NCBI GenBank assembly: GCA_018653085.1
Contig: JABIAY010000035.1
Coordinates: 22,963-86,962, forward strand
Reading direction: 5' to 3'
From: Nitrospina sp.
Lineage (GTDB): Bacteria > Nitrospinota > Nitrospinia > Nitrospinales > VA-1
Length of the DNA: 64,000 nucleotides
In this document: positions 34,637-42,359 of the stretch, in pieces
Numbering within the stretch: the stretch's first letter is position 1
Layout of the letters: every line of letters starts with the position of its first letter
Position numbers and translations under genes: made by a program
Notes under the pieces: model-generated
Seen by the model: the letters and a program-made list of their open reading frames with translations, nothing else
Told to the model about the DNA's origin: nothing
Database searches by the model: none

Positions 34637-35134
34637 TTGAGAAATAAATATTTTCTTCTATTTGTTGTTTCCGGAGTATTGGTCGTGATGGATCAATATA
34701 CCAAGTTCATGGTTGCGCTTCATATTCCTCTCAATTATTCAGTGGAGGTGATTGAAGGCATTTTCAATTTAACCCATATTCGAAATTCCGGGGTAGCATT
34801 TGGGCTGTTTGCAAGCCAGCAATCCGAATATAAAGCCCTGATGTTTATAATTATTTCCAGCATTGCTATTCTGGCGATCCTGGTGATTTTTCATCAAAAC
34901 CCTAAAGAAAAGAAACTGGTGCAAGTCGGGTTGATTTTGATATTTAGTGGAGCGATTGGTAACCTTATTGACAGAGCCCTTCATGGGGAGGTGATCGACT
35001 TCTTTGACTTTGTCGTCAGAGGACATCATTTTCCGGCTTTTAATATTGCAGATTCCTGTATAACCGTTGGCGTAGCATTAATGGTGGTAGACCTGTTTCG
35101 TGGAGAATCGGCCCCTGACTCCTCAGTTGTTTGA
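34637..35134 (+). CDS. lspA: Lipoprotein signal peptidase (signal peptidase II)
   Basis: Inner-membrane aspartyl protease that cleaves prolipoprotein signal peptides after Cys lipidation. The 165-residue form starts at the TTG at 34637 with AGGAG 10 nt upstream; the longer frame from 34589 lies inside ileS. Motifs are VVMDQYTKFMV near residue 15, THIRNSGVAFGLF near 48, and the two catalytic Asp segments GAIGNLIDRALHGEVIDFF near 105 and FPAFNIADSCITVG near 130. Four TM helices are visible. Its presence fits the lipoproteins predicted elsewhere in the window. Confidence 0.96.
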   Translation: MRNKYFLLFVVSGVLVVMDQYTKFMVALHIPLNYSVEVIEGIFNLTHIRNSGVAFGLFASQQSEYKALMFIIISSIAILAILVIFHQNPKEKKLVQVGLILIFSGAIGNLIDRALHGEVIDFFDFVVRGHHFPAFNIADSCITVGVALMVVDLFRGESAPDSSVV

Positions 35135-35152
35135 TTCCTTTTAACTTTTCCC

Positions 35153-35446
35153 ATGCCTAGAAAACCATTAAAACTAGTGATGATTCGCAGGGGCGAAAGC
35201 AAAGTCTCCAACGTACCCTCAGAGAACCTGATCACCTTCATCAGAAAAAGGGCCTTGCTTGGAACGGATGAACTTTCCGGCGATGGTAAAAACTGGATTC
35301 GAGTTGACCGACATTATCAGTTGCAAAAATATTTTCCGATTGATGGCGAGGGGCCGGCGACACAAGCCGAGGTGGGTGAATTAAACCCTGGTCTTAAAGG
35401 TAATCTTGAGGAAGTGGCCGATCTTTTGAAGGATATCAATGGGTGA
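35153..35446 (+). CDS. Small protein of unknown function
   Basis: A 97-residue basic-then-acidic protein. The only pattern I can point to is SGDGKNWIRVDRHYQLQKYF, whose Trp followed by a run to an aromatic Phe loosely recalls GYF_2-like or SPOR-adjacent domains; this is weak. No signal peptide or TM is present. It lies 18 bp after lspA and ends 16 bp before the converging ABM-like gene. No SD is clear. Probably real because of its position and length, but function unknown. Confidence 0.55.
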   Translation: MPRKPLKLVMIRRGESKVSNVPSENLITFIRKRALLGTDELSGDGKNWIRVDRHYQLQKYFPIDGEGPATQAEVGELNPGLKGNLEEVADLLKDING

Positions 35447-35462
35447 CGGATTTTGGCCCTTT

Positions 35463-35771
35463 TTACATTTGAAAGTTTGTCGCTGTCAAATCATATTCTT
35501 TAAATTCAAGAGGGTCGATGGTTTCGGGGTATAAGACGCTAACAAAATGTGCTGCTGCTTTAGAAGAACGATGTAAGGTCAGCGCCACTTCATCCTTGAA
35601 TATCATTGTATGTAAAAACGCATAGGGATTTAGTATTTCCTGTTGTGCCATGTAAAAAAGTGTTTCCTTTTCATTCTCTTTAACATGGTCTACCAGGAGT
35701 TGAATTGCTTTTTTGCAACGGTCTATAGCATGAGGCCGGACCTGATAGCGGGCTGTCATTAGGATAGGCAT
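35463..35771 (-). CDS. Antibiotic biosynthesis monooxygenase-like (ABM) dimeric alpha/beta barrel protein
   Basis: A 102-residue cytoplasmic protein that looks like a single ferredoxin-like ABM domain. The N-terminal strand ILMTARYQVRP is followed by a helix (DRCKKAIQLLVDHVKEN), then LFYMAQQEILNPYAFLHTMIFKDEVALTLH and an SKAAAHFV helix, the order typical of ABM/YgiN proteins. AGGAG lies 7 nt before the ATG, giving good start support. Reaction unknown; members include quinol monooxygenases and haem-degrading enzymes, none of which can be assigned here. Confidence 0.75.
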   Translation of the reverse strand: MPILMTARYQVRPHAIDRCKKAIQLLVDHVKENEKETLFYMAQQEILNPYAFLHTMIFKDEVALTLHRSSKAAAHFVSVLYPETIDPLEFKEYDLTATNFQM

Positions 35772-35826
35772 AAAAAGCTCCTTAAATATTAAATATTTAT
35801 TATATAGGGGTGGAGTTTGAAATAAA

Positions 35827-36366
35827 ATGGTGGATCCGCAACCCGCAACTATCCTGCTTGTTATTCCCCAAAATCGCTTTTGTGATCAGCAGTTATCGGA
35901 ATTAACGTCTGTTTTTGCAAAGGTGAAAACCATTATCCTTTCAAAATCAGGAAATGAAGCTGTCGGGGAAATGAAAACGAAAGTGCTCCCCGATGGAATT
36001 TTAGTGGATTGGGATAAAAGATTGTTGCCAGGTCAAAAGTACGATGCAGTAGTGGTCGTAGGAGGGAAGGGCGCTAAAAATTCGCTATGGAATGATCCGA
36101 TTTTGCCGCAAATTTTAACGGATCATTTTCGGGCGGGTAAAGTGGTCGGTGCGCTAGGACTGTCAGTGGTTTCTTTGGCTCGAGCCGGACTCCTCGCTCG
36201 CCAGGGAGTTTCCGCTCCGGATAATGAGCTATGCATTCGGGAACTTGAAGAGGCAGGCGCTTTTGTTGTCGATGAGCCCCTTACTTTTTCCGATCGTGTT
36301 GTGACCGCTGGAGCTGATGCCAGAGTGTTTGGAGAAAAAATTCTGGAACTTTTAGGTTTTAACTGA
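35827..36366 (+). CDS. DJ-1/PfpI family protein lacking the usual nucleophilic Cys
   Basis: A 179-residue DJ-1/PfpI/ThiJ-fold protein. Family features are ILLVIPQNRFCDQQLSEL at the N-terminus, YDAVVVVGGKGAKNSLWND near residue 75, and VVDEPLTFSDRVVTAGADA near 150. At the nucleophile elbow, where active members have AxCHG, the sequence is GALGLSVVSLARAG near residue 115, so the Cys is absent and replaced by Gly-Leu. The protein is therefore unlikely to be a glyoxalase or deglycase of the usual type. It converges with yajQ, 26 bp away. Confidence 0.82.
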   Translation: MVDPQPATILLVIPQNRFCDQQLSELTSVFAKVKTIILSKSGNEAVGEMKTKVLPDGILVDWDKRLLPGQKYDAVVVVGGKGAKNSLWNDPILPQILTDHFRAGKVVGALGLSVVSLARAGLLARQGVSAPDNELCIRELEEAGAFVVDEPLTFSDRVVTAGADARVFGEKILELLGFN

Positions 36367-36392
36367 ACGTTACGTTTGCCACCTTTTGCGAA

Positions 36393-36896
36393 CTACCTAT
36401 AGTTCGTGAACGACATATCAACTCCAAAATCTTTTTCTTTCAGACTTGCCATGATGGACTGTAAGTCGTCTTTGTCTTTTCCTGTCACCCGAACCTGATC
36501 GTCCATTATCTGTGCTTGTACTTTTTTCAATCCCAGGCCTTTTATAAACTTTACGATTTCTTTTCCTTTGTCTTGAGGGATTCCCTGCTGGACGGTAATA
36601 ACCTGCCGGACAGCATCCCCGGAAGCGGATTCCACTTTGCCGTAGTCCATTGCCTTGATGGACACCTTTCTTTTGATCAGCTTGCCTTGCAAAATATCGA
36701 TGACGGCGTTGAGTTTGTTCCCATCATCAGCATTAATGGTCACTTGAGCCTTTTTCAAATCCAGTTCGACCTGGCTTTTACTTCCCTTGAAATCAAACCG
36801 CTGTCTGATTTCAAGCATTGTCTGGTTGCAGGCGTTTTGGACTTCCGCCAAATCGGTGGTGGATGCAATGTCAAAGGACGAACTTTTAGAGGCCAT
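36393..36896 (-). CDS. yajQ: YajQ family nucleotide-binding protein
   Basis: A 167-residue protein of the YajQ/UPF0234 family, a double RRM-like fold that in Xanthomonas binds cyclic di-GMP. Diagnostic segments are [20 protein letters not shown] at the N-terminus, [14 protein letters not shown] near residue 34, and [20 protein letters not shown] with [11 protein letters not shown] at the C-terminus. Length agrees with the family (about 160). The window also holds a diguanylate cyclase, but no direct link between the two is shown by the sequence. Confidence 0.95.
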   Translation of the reverse strand: MASKSSSFDIASTTDLAEVQNACNQTMLEIRQRFDFKGSKSQVELDLKKAQVTINADDGNKLNAVIDILQGKLIKRKVSIKAMDYGKVESASGDAVRQVITVQQGIPQDKGKEIVKFIKGLGLKKVQAQIMDDQVRVTGKDKDDLQSIMASLKEKDFGVDMSFTNYR

Positions 36897-36962
36897 GTTT
36901 TATGTTTTTAGTTTTGAGGTTTGAGTAGCTTGAAAATTGTCTGGTGTGTCTCTCTCGCATTA

Positions 36963-38315
36963 TCAGATTACGCCATAAGCAACCATTGCTTCGGCAACTT
37001 TTACGAAGCCGGCGATATTTGCTCCCTTGATGTAGTCGACGTGATCTTTTTCCGTTCCATGATTGACGCACTGCTGGTGGATATCATGCATGATGGTTTT
37101 GAGCCGCTCCTCCAGTTCCTCCCTTTGCCAGGAAAGACGAATGCTGTTTTGCGTCATCTCAAGTCCGGATACCGAGACGCCTCCTGCGTTGGAGGCTTTC
37201 CCCGGTGAGAAAATGACTTTGGCTTTATGGAAGGCTTCGATCGCATCTTTAGTGGTGGGCATGTTGGCCCCCTCTGCGACGGCCTTGCATCCATTTTTTA
37301 TGAGCTGTTCTGCATCTGGTAATTCAAGTTCATTTTGGGTGGCACAGGGGAATGCCAGGTCCGCTTTTATGGCCCAGGGTCTTTTATCTTTATGGAACTT
37401 GCATTTGAATTTCTCCGCGAATTCAGAAATTCTTCCCCGGCGGTTGGTTTTTAAATCAATAATGAAATCGAGTTTTTCTTCGTTCAACCCATCAGGGTCA
37501 TGGATGAACCCGGAGGAATCAGATAGCGTTAAAACTTTCCCTCCCAACTGCATTATTTTCTGGGCGCAAAATTGGGCGACATTCCCGGACCCCGAGACAA
37601 CACAGTTTTTCCCCTTGATAGCATCGCCCTGATGTTTCAGCATTTCTTCCATGAAATAGGCGCAACCATAACCCGTGGCTTCCTTCCGTATGAGGCTTCC
37701 GCCAAACTCAAGGGCCTTTCCAGTCAAAGTTCCTGTGAACTCATTTTTCAGTCGCTTATATTGCCCAAACATATAACTGATTTCCCTGGCACCGACCCCT
37801 ATATCTCCTGCGGGAACATCCATATTTTCACCGATATGTTTTGATAGTTCTGTCATAAATGCCTGGCAAAAACGCATGATTTCCCGTTCCGACTTTTCCT
37901 TTGGATTAAAATCTGCCCCGCCTTTTCCGGAACCCATGGGGAGAGTGGTCAGGCTGTTTTTGAATGTTTGTTCAAAACCCAGAAACTTGAGAATGCTCAA
38001 GTTGACAGAGGGGTGAAAGCGAAGTCCTCCTTTATAAGGTCCGATGGAATTATTGAATTGGACACGGTAACCCCGGTTGGTACGGACATTTCCGGCATCA
38101 TCTTCCCAACAAACCCGGAAAATGATCGTTCGATCCGGTTCGGTCATTCGCTCCAGAATCTGATTTTTGATATATTTGGGGTGTTCGTTGATGAAAGGAA
38201 TTACACTGGTGGCGACTTCTTCAACCGCCTGGTGAAATTCTATTTCTCCAGGGTTCCTTTTTACTAACCCTTGCATGAACTCATCGAGATCCAAAGTCTG
38301 GCCTGGTGTCATCAT
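36963..38315 (-). CDS. gdhA: NADP-type glutamate dehydrogenase
   Basis: Interconverts 2-oxoglutarate plus ammonium and glutamate. With the ATG at 38315 (MMTPGQTLDLDEF) it has 450 residues, matching hexameric bacterial GdhA (about 447); the longer frame to 38411 adds an unlikely N-terminus. Motifs are IGPYKGGLRFHPSVN near residue 85, LTTLPMGSGKGGADFNPKEK near 115 with the catalytic Lys, PAGDIGVGAREI near 165, and the nucleotide fold VVSGSGNVAQFCAQK near 245. A divergent small gene starts 125 bp away. Its ammonium substrate links it to the Amt transporter elsewhere in the window. Confidence 0.95.
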   Translation of the reverse strand: MMTPGQTLDLDEFMQGLVKRNPGEIEFHQAVEEVATSVIPFINEHPKYIKNQILERMTEPDRTIIFRVCWEDDAGNVRTNRGYRVQFNNSIGPYKGGLRFHPSVNLSILKFLGFEQTFKNSLTTLPMGSGKGGADFNPKEKSEREIMRFCQAFMTELSKHIGENMDVPAGDIGVGAREISYMFGQYKRLKNEFTGTLTGKALEFGGSLIRKEATGYGCAYFMEEMLKHQGDAIKGKNCVVSGSGNVAQFCAQKIMQLGGKVLTLSDSSGFIHDPDGLNEEKLDFIIDLKTNRRGRISEFAEKFKCKFHKDKRPWAIKADLAFPCATQNELELPDAEQLIKNGCKAVAEGANMPTTKDAIEAFHKAKVIFSPGKASNAGGVSVSGLEMTQNSIRLSWQREELEERLKTIMHDIHQQCVNHGTEKDHVDYIKGANIAGFVKVAEAMVAYGVI

Positions 38316-38439
38316 TATTATTGCCCTGTAAGTGAATTGTGAGTTATAGAGAAATAAGTGTCCTATAATGTTTGACACTTTCGGATAGTAATTATAGGAA
38401 GAAATCAGCAATTTTCAACCCCACTGGAACTCTTTTACC

Positions 38440-38742
38440 ATGAATTCTCAATCTCATCCCATTTTAATTGAATTATCCCAACAACTGCCCGAGACTTCTA
38501 AAGCTTGCAAATATATCAGGGGTGCTGAAAATTTTTCCCAGGTGGTTACTCAGGCCCAGGAAGAGTTTTCGTGCCTGTGTGATCTTGATGCTGATCGGGG
38601 AAATGGATTCACAGGAAGTACCCAACTCGCCGAGAATGGTTATGAAAATTACTTAAAGGATATGGACGATGATGACCGCCTGCGACTTATGGGTACCCTC
38701 AAGCTGATCATTGAACTGGCGGAAGAGTTGGCGGAAGAATAA
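38440..38742 (+). CDS. Small acidic protein of unknown function
   Basis: A 100-residue soluble acidic protein not recognised as a named family. It has CKYIRGAENFSQVV in the middle, an acidic DMDDDDRLRLMGTLKLIIEL stretch, and a helical C-terminal EELAEE tail. No TM or signal peptide. It is divergent from gdhA and precedes two small transporter genes on the same strand (69 bp to the next start). Evidence is its length and position only. Confidence 0.5.
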   Translation: MNSQSHPILIELSQQLPETSKACKYIRGAENFSQVVTQAQEEFSCLCDLDADRGNGFTGSTQLAENGYENYLKDMDDDDRLRLMGTLKLIIELAEELAEE

Positions 38743-38811
38743 CAGAGCCCTCGTTTTTATTTGCAGATACAAAACAGGGAGGAAACCAGTAGTTTTTCAG
38801 ACGGAGACATT

Positions 38812-39255
38812 ATGAATTACCTTTATACTTCCCTGGCATTTTTTGTGGGATTCCTGTTGCCGGTTCAAGTTGGTATTAATGCGGAACTGGCGCGGTTTAT
38901 CAACAGCCCACTATTGGCGGCGTTGGTTTCCTTTGTCGTAGGGGCATTCTGTCTGTTGGCAAGCGCGATTTTGTTACAAGTCCCGTTTCCTGCGTTTGGC
39001 AAGTTTGCCGTAATGCCTGCCTGGGCCTGGGGGGGAGGACTCATCGGTGCCGCTGTGGTTTTGGGGTCCATACTTGCAGGACCCAAAATAGGCGCGCTTG
39101 CCCTGGTTGGATTACTGCTGACGGGTCAATTAGTCGCTTCGGTTTTAATGGACCATTTTGGATGGTTCGGTTTCCCCATTCAAAAAATGAGTGAAGCCCG
39201 ACTGCTCGGCATTTTGTTGCTGGTGGGTGGATTTCTTTTGATTCGAAAGCATTAA
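38812..39255 (+). CDS. DMT superfamily transporter, YdcZ/DUF606 type
   Basis: An integral membrane protein of 147 residues with about five hydrophobic helices. The ATG at 38812 has GGAG 7 nt upstream and is preferred over a TTG at 38761. It fits the half-size DMT family DUF606 (FFVGFLLPVQVGINAELAR, SPLLAALVSFVVGAF, WGGGLIGAAVVLGSILAGP, KIGALALVGLLLTGQLVAS). DUF606 proteins often work as pairs. Substrate unknown. It is followed 19 bp later by a SemiSWEET-like gene, also a half-size transporter. Confidence 0.85.
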   Translation: MNYLYTSLAFFVGFLLPVQVGINAELARFINSPLLAALVSFVVGAFCLLASAILLQVPFPAFGKFAVMPAWAWGGGLIGAAVVLGSILAGPKIGALALVGLLLTGQLVASVLMDHFGWFGFPIQKMSEARLLGILLLVGGFLLIRKH

Positions 39256-39274
39256 CTCTTTTGGAGATTACAAA

Positions 39275-39532
39275 ATGAGCACAACCACCATGGTGGGTTT
39301 TTTTGCAGGACTCCTGACCACTATTTCGTTCCTACCGCAGGTGGCGAAAACATGGAAAAGCAGGTCAGCCTCTGATCTTTCTTTGGGAATGTTTTCCGTT
39401 TTTAGCGTAGGGGTGATGTTCTGGCTGGTTTATGGGTTTTTGATCCAGGAACCTCCAATTATATTCTGGAATTTGATCACCCTGGTTTTAGTTTTGGCAA
39501 TTCTGGCTATGAAACTGAAATTTGACTCCTAA
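39275..39532 (+). CDS. SemiSWEET-type PQ-loop transporter
   Basis: An 85-residue protein with three TM helices and the PQ-loop motif TTISFLPQVAKTWKSRSASD, followed by a second helix containing FSVFSVGVMFWLVYGF and a third (FWNLITLVLVLAILAMKL). This is the bacterial SemiSWEET layout, which forms homodimers that move small sugars or related solutes. Substrate not predictable. An immediate MITE-like repeat follows the stop codon. Confidence 0.87.
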   Translation: MSTTTMVGFFAGLLTTISFLPQVAKTWKSRSASDLSLGMFSVFSVGVMFWLVYGFLIQEPPIIFWNLITLVLVLAILAMKLKFDS

Positions 39533-39672
39533 CAGGGTGCTGAAAAACTCCGAGAACCGTCATCCTCGAGGAGCCGAAGGCGACGAAGGATCTCGAAGTT
39601 CCTTATAAAACGATGGGTGAGATTCTTCGCTTCGCTCAAGAATGACAGGCAAAAGAATTTTTCAGCAACCTG
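39533..39672. mobile_element. MITE-like imperfect inverted-repeat element
   Basis: A 140-bp non-coding element bounded by near-perfect terminal inverted repeats: left cagggtgctgaaaaactc (39533-39550) and right, reversed, caggttgctgaaaaattc (39655-39672), 16 of 18 identical. The interior is also imperfectly palindromic (gtcatcctcgag versus gtcattcttgag; gaaggatctc versus gaagaatctca). There is no transposase inside. It starts directly after the SemiSWEET stop codon and may act as its transcription terminator. I did not see a second copy in this window. Confidence 0.7.
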
Positions 39673-39687
39673 CTAAATACCGTTTTC

Positions 39688-40164
39688 CTAATCTCTATCC
39701 TTTGAATAATGGCGAATGTAATGGATTAGTTGCCAGACCTGTTCCTCCTCAAGATTCTTAAAGGCAGGCATGGCGGTTCCAGGGGAGCCGTTTCTGATAA
39801 TCCAGAACAATTGTCCATCGGGTAGTGGATCCATGGTCTGGTTGCAGGTGAAATTGCGTGGACTGGGGGTCAGTTCGCGAAATAAAAAGCCCAGTCCATT
39901 CCCGCTTATGCCGTGGCACACTCTGCAAGGGCCTGGCTTGGCATCAAAGTGAAACAGGGTTTGTCCCGCAAAAATATTTTCAGGGGAAGGGCTTAACGGA
40001 TTACTCAGCCGGAGAAACTCCTCCGGAGCACTGGGTGTATTCCTCGCCTGTGGGCATATCGGCAAAAACTCCAATCCATCTGCTATTTTTTCTCCAGGAT
40101 GCGACGCATGAGTTAACGAAGCCGACATCATTATCGTTATCAAAAATAAAACTATACGAGCCAT
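39688..40164 (-). CDS. Exported monohaem cytochrome c
   Basis: A 158-residue periplasmic cytochrome c. The signal peptide is ARIVLFLITIMMSASLTHA. The haem motif CRVCH lies near residue 80, followed by GISGNGLGF, with a possible sixth ligand Met in GTAMPAFKNLEE near 130. The context PSPRNFTCNQTM and the C-terminal helix LEEEQVWQLIHYIRH are typical of class I c-type cytochromes in respiratory chains. It stands alone between the MITE and the CGHC protein gene. Redox partner unknown. Confidence 0.85.
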   Translation of the reverse strand: MARIVLFLITIMMSASLTHASHPGEKIADGLEFLPICPQARNTPSAPEEFLRLSNPLSPSPENIFAGQTLFHFDAKPGPCRVCHGISGNGLGFLFRELTPSPRNFTCNQTMDPLPDGQLFWIIRNGSPGTAMPAFKNLEEEQVWQLIHYIRHYSKDRD

Positions 40165-40235
40165 GTATTACTCCTTTAAATACTCTTCATATAGAATGAT
40201 CCGGATTCAAACAAGTTTATTCCTGCATAGTGAGT

Positions 40236-40721
40236 TTAGTTAGCGGTTCCGGATTGCGGACCTTTGCCCCATTGTAGGGATGCAACGAGAGATTTGAAAT
40301 TTTCATGCGGATGGTAAAAGACAGAGTAGGTGCCTTTTTCATTTTCAACATCCGTCCACTCGTCTGCGGGAAATGCCTCAAGGTCATTAATTTCTAAAAT
40401 CGAGTCATCCTTTTTTACAATGACCAGATAACCACGGTTAGTGCGGAAATCTTCCGATCCGTATAAGGTAACAGAGGTGCCAGCAGGCCCGGTTAGGTCT
40501 GCAACGAAATAACCCGACCGCAAGTTAAGATTATCGTAAGGAAAGAAATCAACCCGGTCTTTGTTTTCTACAGAACTGACCAGTTCCGCACAGTGTCCAC
40601 AGCGGCCATAATAAAAGGGGTCTTTTTTCCAGAGGTTAAGTTGTGCCTTGCCAGACGCAAATGCGGCAGTGGGAAACATAAGGATAAAAAACAGAATGAT
40701 GAGTTTTTTATAGCCTTTCAT
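40236..40721 (-). CDS. Exported protein with CGHC motif (unknown function)
   Basis: A 161-residue exported protein. The signal peptide is KKLIILFFILMFPTAAFA. The mature part contains YGRCGHCAELVSSV near residue 40, a CxxC pair as in thioredoxin-like or metal-binding proteins, but the rest (FFPYDNLNLRSGYFVADL, GSEDFRTNRGYLVIVKKDD) does not look like a thioredoxin fold. An in-frame ATG at 40733 would add MRRI; 40721 places a basic n-region next to the hydrophobic core and is preferred. No SD supports either. Function unknown. Confidence 0.6.
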   Translation of the reverse strand: MKGYKKLIILFFILMFPTAAFASGKAQLNLWKKDPFYYGRCGHCAELVSSVENKDRVDFFPYDNLNLRSGYFVADLTGPAGTSVTLYGSEDFRTNRGYLVIVKKDDSILEINDLEAFPADEWTDVENEKGTYSVFYHPHENFKSLVASLQWGKGPQSGTAN

Positions 40722-40831
40722 AATGCGTCTCATGGAATGGAGTATAAAAACCTGCTACAGGGGTTAGTCCCGCTAATGCCCCTTACTATATCAGCTTATC
40801 AAAGCGGGCACAGCATCTGCTGTAATCCTCT

Positions 40832-40857
40832 ACTGATCAGGTAGAAATCCAACTCCC
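40832..40857 (-). pseudogene. Short nuoD-like fragment
   Basis: A 26-bp string is 24/26 identical to nuoD at 44045-44070, which on the minus strand encodes ELGFYLVS (here ELDFYLIS). It lies in the 313-bp gap 40734-41046, which otherwise holds the sigma-54 promoter and an imperfect hairpin at 40759-40783. Both changes alter amino acids. It is best read as a relic of a duplicated nuoD segment; chance similarity cannot be fully excluded. Confidence 0.4.
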
Positions 40858-40975
40858 TTTAACATGTAAAGTTTGATAGATAAGGCCTTGAGAGCCTGTC
40901 AAAAATATTAGATAAAATTACAATATCTTTTTGGGTCCAATCCTGTAACCCGTTATAAAATAAATACCTTTTCTT

Positions 40976-40992
40976 TTGGCATATTCTTTGCT
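40976..40992 (+). promoter_or_regulatory. Sigma-54 type (-24/-12) promoter
   Basis: TTGGCATATTCTTTGCT matches the -24/-12 consensus TGGCAC-N5-TTGC with the obligatory GG (40978-40979) to GC (40990-40991) spacing of 10 nt. It lies about 54 bp before the PAS-GGDEF start, the right distance for an RpoN promoter. A bacterial enhancer-binding protein would be needed; none was recognised in this window. Confidence 0.72.
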
Positions 40993-41046
40993 AATTAAGG
41001 AGCTAACTGACATAGAGTAGTCTTATGGATTAAGCCGATAGGAGGG

Positions 41047-41991
41047 ATGTTGCAAGCTCAAAACTTGGAAAGTTTAAAAGGTCGCCTGGACTGGTTGCAG
41101 GCCATTGTCCAATTTGTCCCTGTTGGAATATTTCAGGTCGATGGGGATGATAAATATACTTTTGTCAATCCATCCTGGGAGTCCATAACGGGTTGTACCC
41201 TTACAAAAGCTTTGGGGACAAACTGGTGGGAAGTGATTCACCCTGATGATCAAAATTTAGTTTTCAATTATTGGGCTCAGGCTGAAGGGGATGGGGTAGA
41301 ACTCTCGGTCGATTGCAGAATAATTACAGTGCAAAAGAAGGTTCGCTGGGTTCGTTTGCAGACGAACTTTCTTTTTGATGACTCGGGAAAAAGTATTTTT
41401 GGAAGTCTAGAAGATATCACGGCTAAGAAAGCTTCAGAGGCGCAAAAGGAAAAACTTATCACCGAACTTACTGAGATCAAGAAAGAGCTTGAAGTCTCTT
41501 CTCGAACGGATCCTTTGACCAACCTTCTAAACCGGAGAGGAATGGAAGAAAAACTGATCTCCGAAAAAGACCGGTTTGAAAGAAGCGACAAATCGTTCAG
41601 CCTGATCCTATGCGACATTGATTTCTTCAAGAAGGTTAACGATGACTATGGACATGACGCCGGTGATCATATTTTGACCCAGATTTCCAGGAATATTGAA
41701 AAGCATTCAAGAAAGCAGGATGTGATTTGCAGGTGGGGTGGGGAAGAGTTCCTTTTAATGTTGCCGGAAACGAAATTGGAGGGTGCGGTTGAGTTGGCTG
41801 AAAAGTTAAGAAGACAAGTGGAAGAGGATGTCCAGATTTTCAAGAGCCAGAAAATTTATATTACCCTAAGCCTTGGAATCGCCTGTATGGAAAAAGGTCA
41901 GCAGGTTGACGAGTGCATTAAAAAAGCGGATTTGAGGCTCTATGCGGCGAAAGAAGGGGGCCGAAACAGGTCTGTTTCCTGTGATGAATAG
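41047..41991 (+). CDS. PAS-GGDEF diguanylate cyclase
   Basis: Makes the second messenger cyclic di-GMP from two GTP. The 314 residues have a PAS/PAC sensor at about 15-135 (VPVGIFQVDGDDKYTFVNPS; WWEVIHPDD) and a GGDEF domain from about 150. That domain has DPLTNLLNRRG, CDIDFFKKVNDDYGHDAGD and the active-site signature RWGGEEFLLMLPE. An inhibitory I-site RKQD lies five residues before GGEEF, so product feedback is expected. There is no TM segment, so the sensor is cytoplasmic. The ATG at 41047 touches an AGGAGGG; a TTG at 41050 is an alternative. It lies behind the sigma-54-type promoter. Confidence 0.93.
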   Translation: MLQAQNLESLKGRLDWLQAIVQFVPVGIFQVDGDDKYTFVNPSWESITGCTLTKALGTNWWEVIHPDDQNLVFNYWAQAEGDGVELSVDCRIITVQKKVRWVRLQTNFLFDDSGKSIFGSLEDITAKKASEAQKEKLITELTEIKKELEVSSRTDPLTNLLNRRGMEEKLISEKDRFERSDKSFSLILCDIDFFKKVNDDYGHDAGDHILTQISRNIEKHSRKQDVICRWGGEEFLLMLPETKLEGAVELAEKLRRQVEEDVQIFKSQKIYITLSLGIACMEKGQQVDECIKKADLRLYAAKEGGRNRSVSCDE

Positions 41992-42033
41992 ATAGTTCTT
42001 GTTTGAAGGAAGAGATGAAAGTGAGAGGCCGTT

Positions 42034-42056
42034 TAACGGTCGCACTCTCCACCAAT
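42034..42056 (-). pseudogene. Short fragment matching the nuoD C-terminus
   Basis: The minus strand reads IGGECDR and a stop, the same last residues as NuoD at 43892-43914; 21 of 23 bases match (17 in a row), and both differences are third-position synonymous changes in Ile and Gly codons. It lies in the 368-bp gap 41992-42359, which also holds the terminator at 42216-42260. It appears to be a nuoD 3' relic in the same orientation as nuoD. Taken alone a match this long is close to what chance could give. Confidence 0.4.
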
Positions 42057-42215
42057 TAATAAAGAGCCCGTGGGCCTTCCAGCTTATTTTTCGATACTTC
42101 TAGCCTACAAGTCAAGTTTTTGACCCCTTGAAATCCTGACACAAGTCTGACACAAATAATAGAAGATTCGACTGTACAATTAATCCAAAGTACTTCCAAA
42201 TAATTCCATTGAATA

Positions 42216-42260
42216 TACAAAAAGCCCACCCCCCGCCGGACTGATTGAGGGATGGGCTTT
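42216..42260 (-). terminator. Rho-independent terminator of the collagen-like gene
   Basis: On the minus strand a stem AAAGCCCA/TGGGCTTT (plus-strand 42253-42260 and 42221-42228) has a C/G-rich loop and is followed by TTTTTG. It lies about 100 bp past the collagen-like gene stop. The plus-strand tail (attaggg) is poor in T, so termination of the diguanylate cyclase from the other side would be weaker. Confidence 0.8.
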
Positions 42261-42359
42261 ATTAGGGAATGTTGTACAGGTTTTTTTTATCTATGGCTCA
42301 ATGGTGTGCCAGACATCCTTCTTAGGAGATCCATCATATCCTCCAACACCCACCTATTT

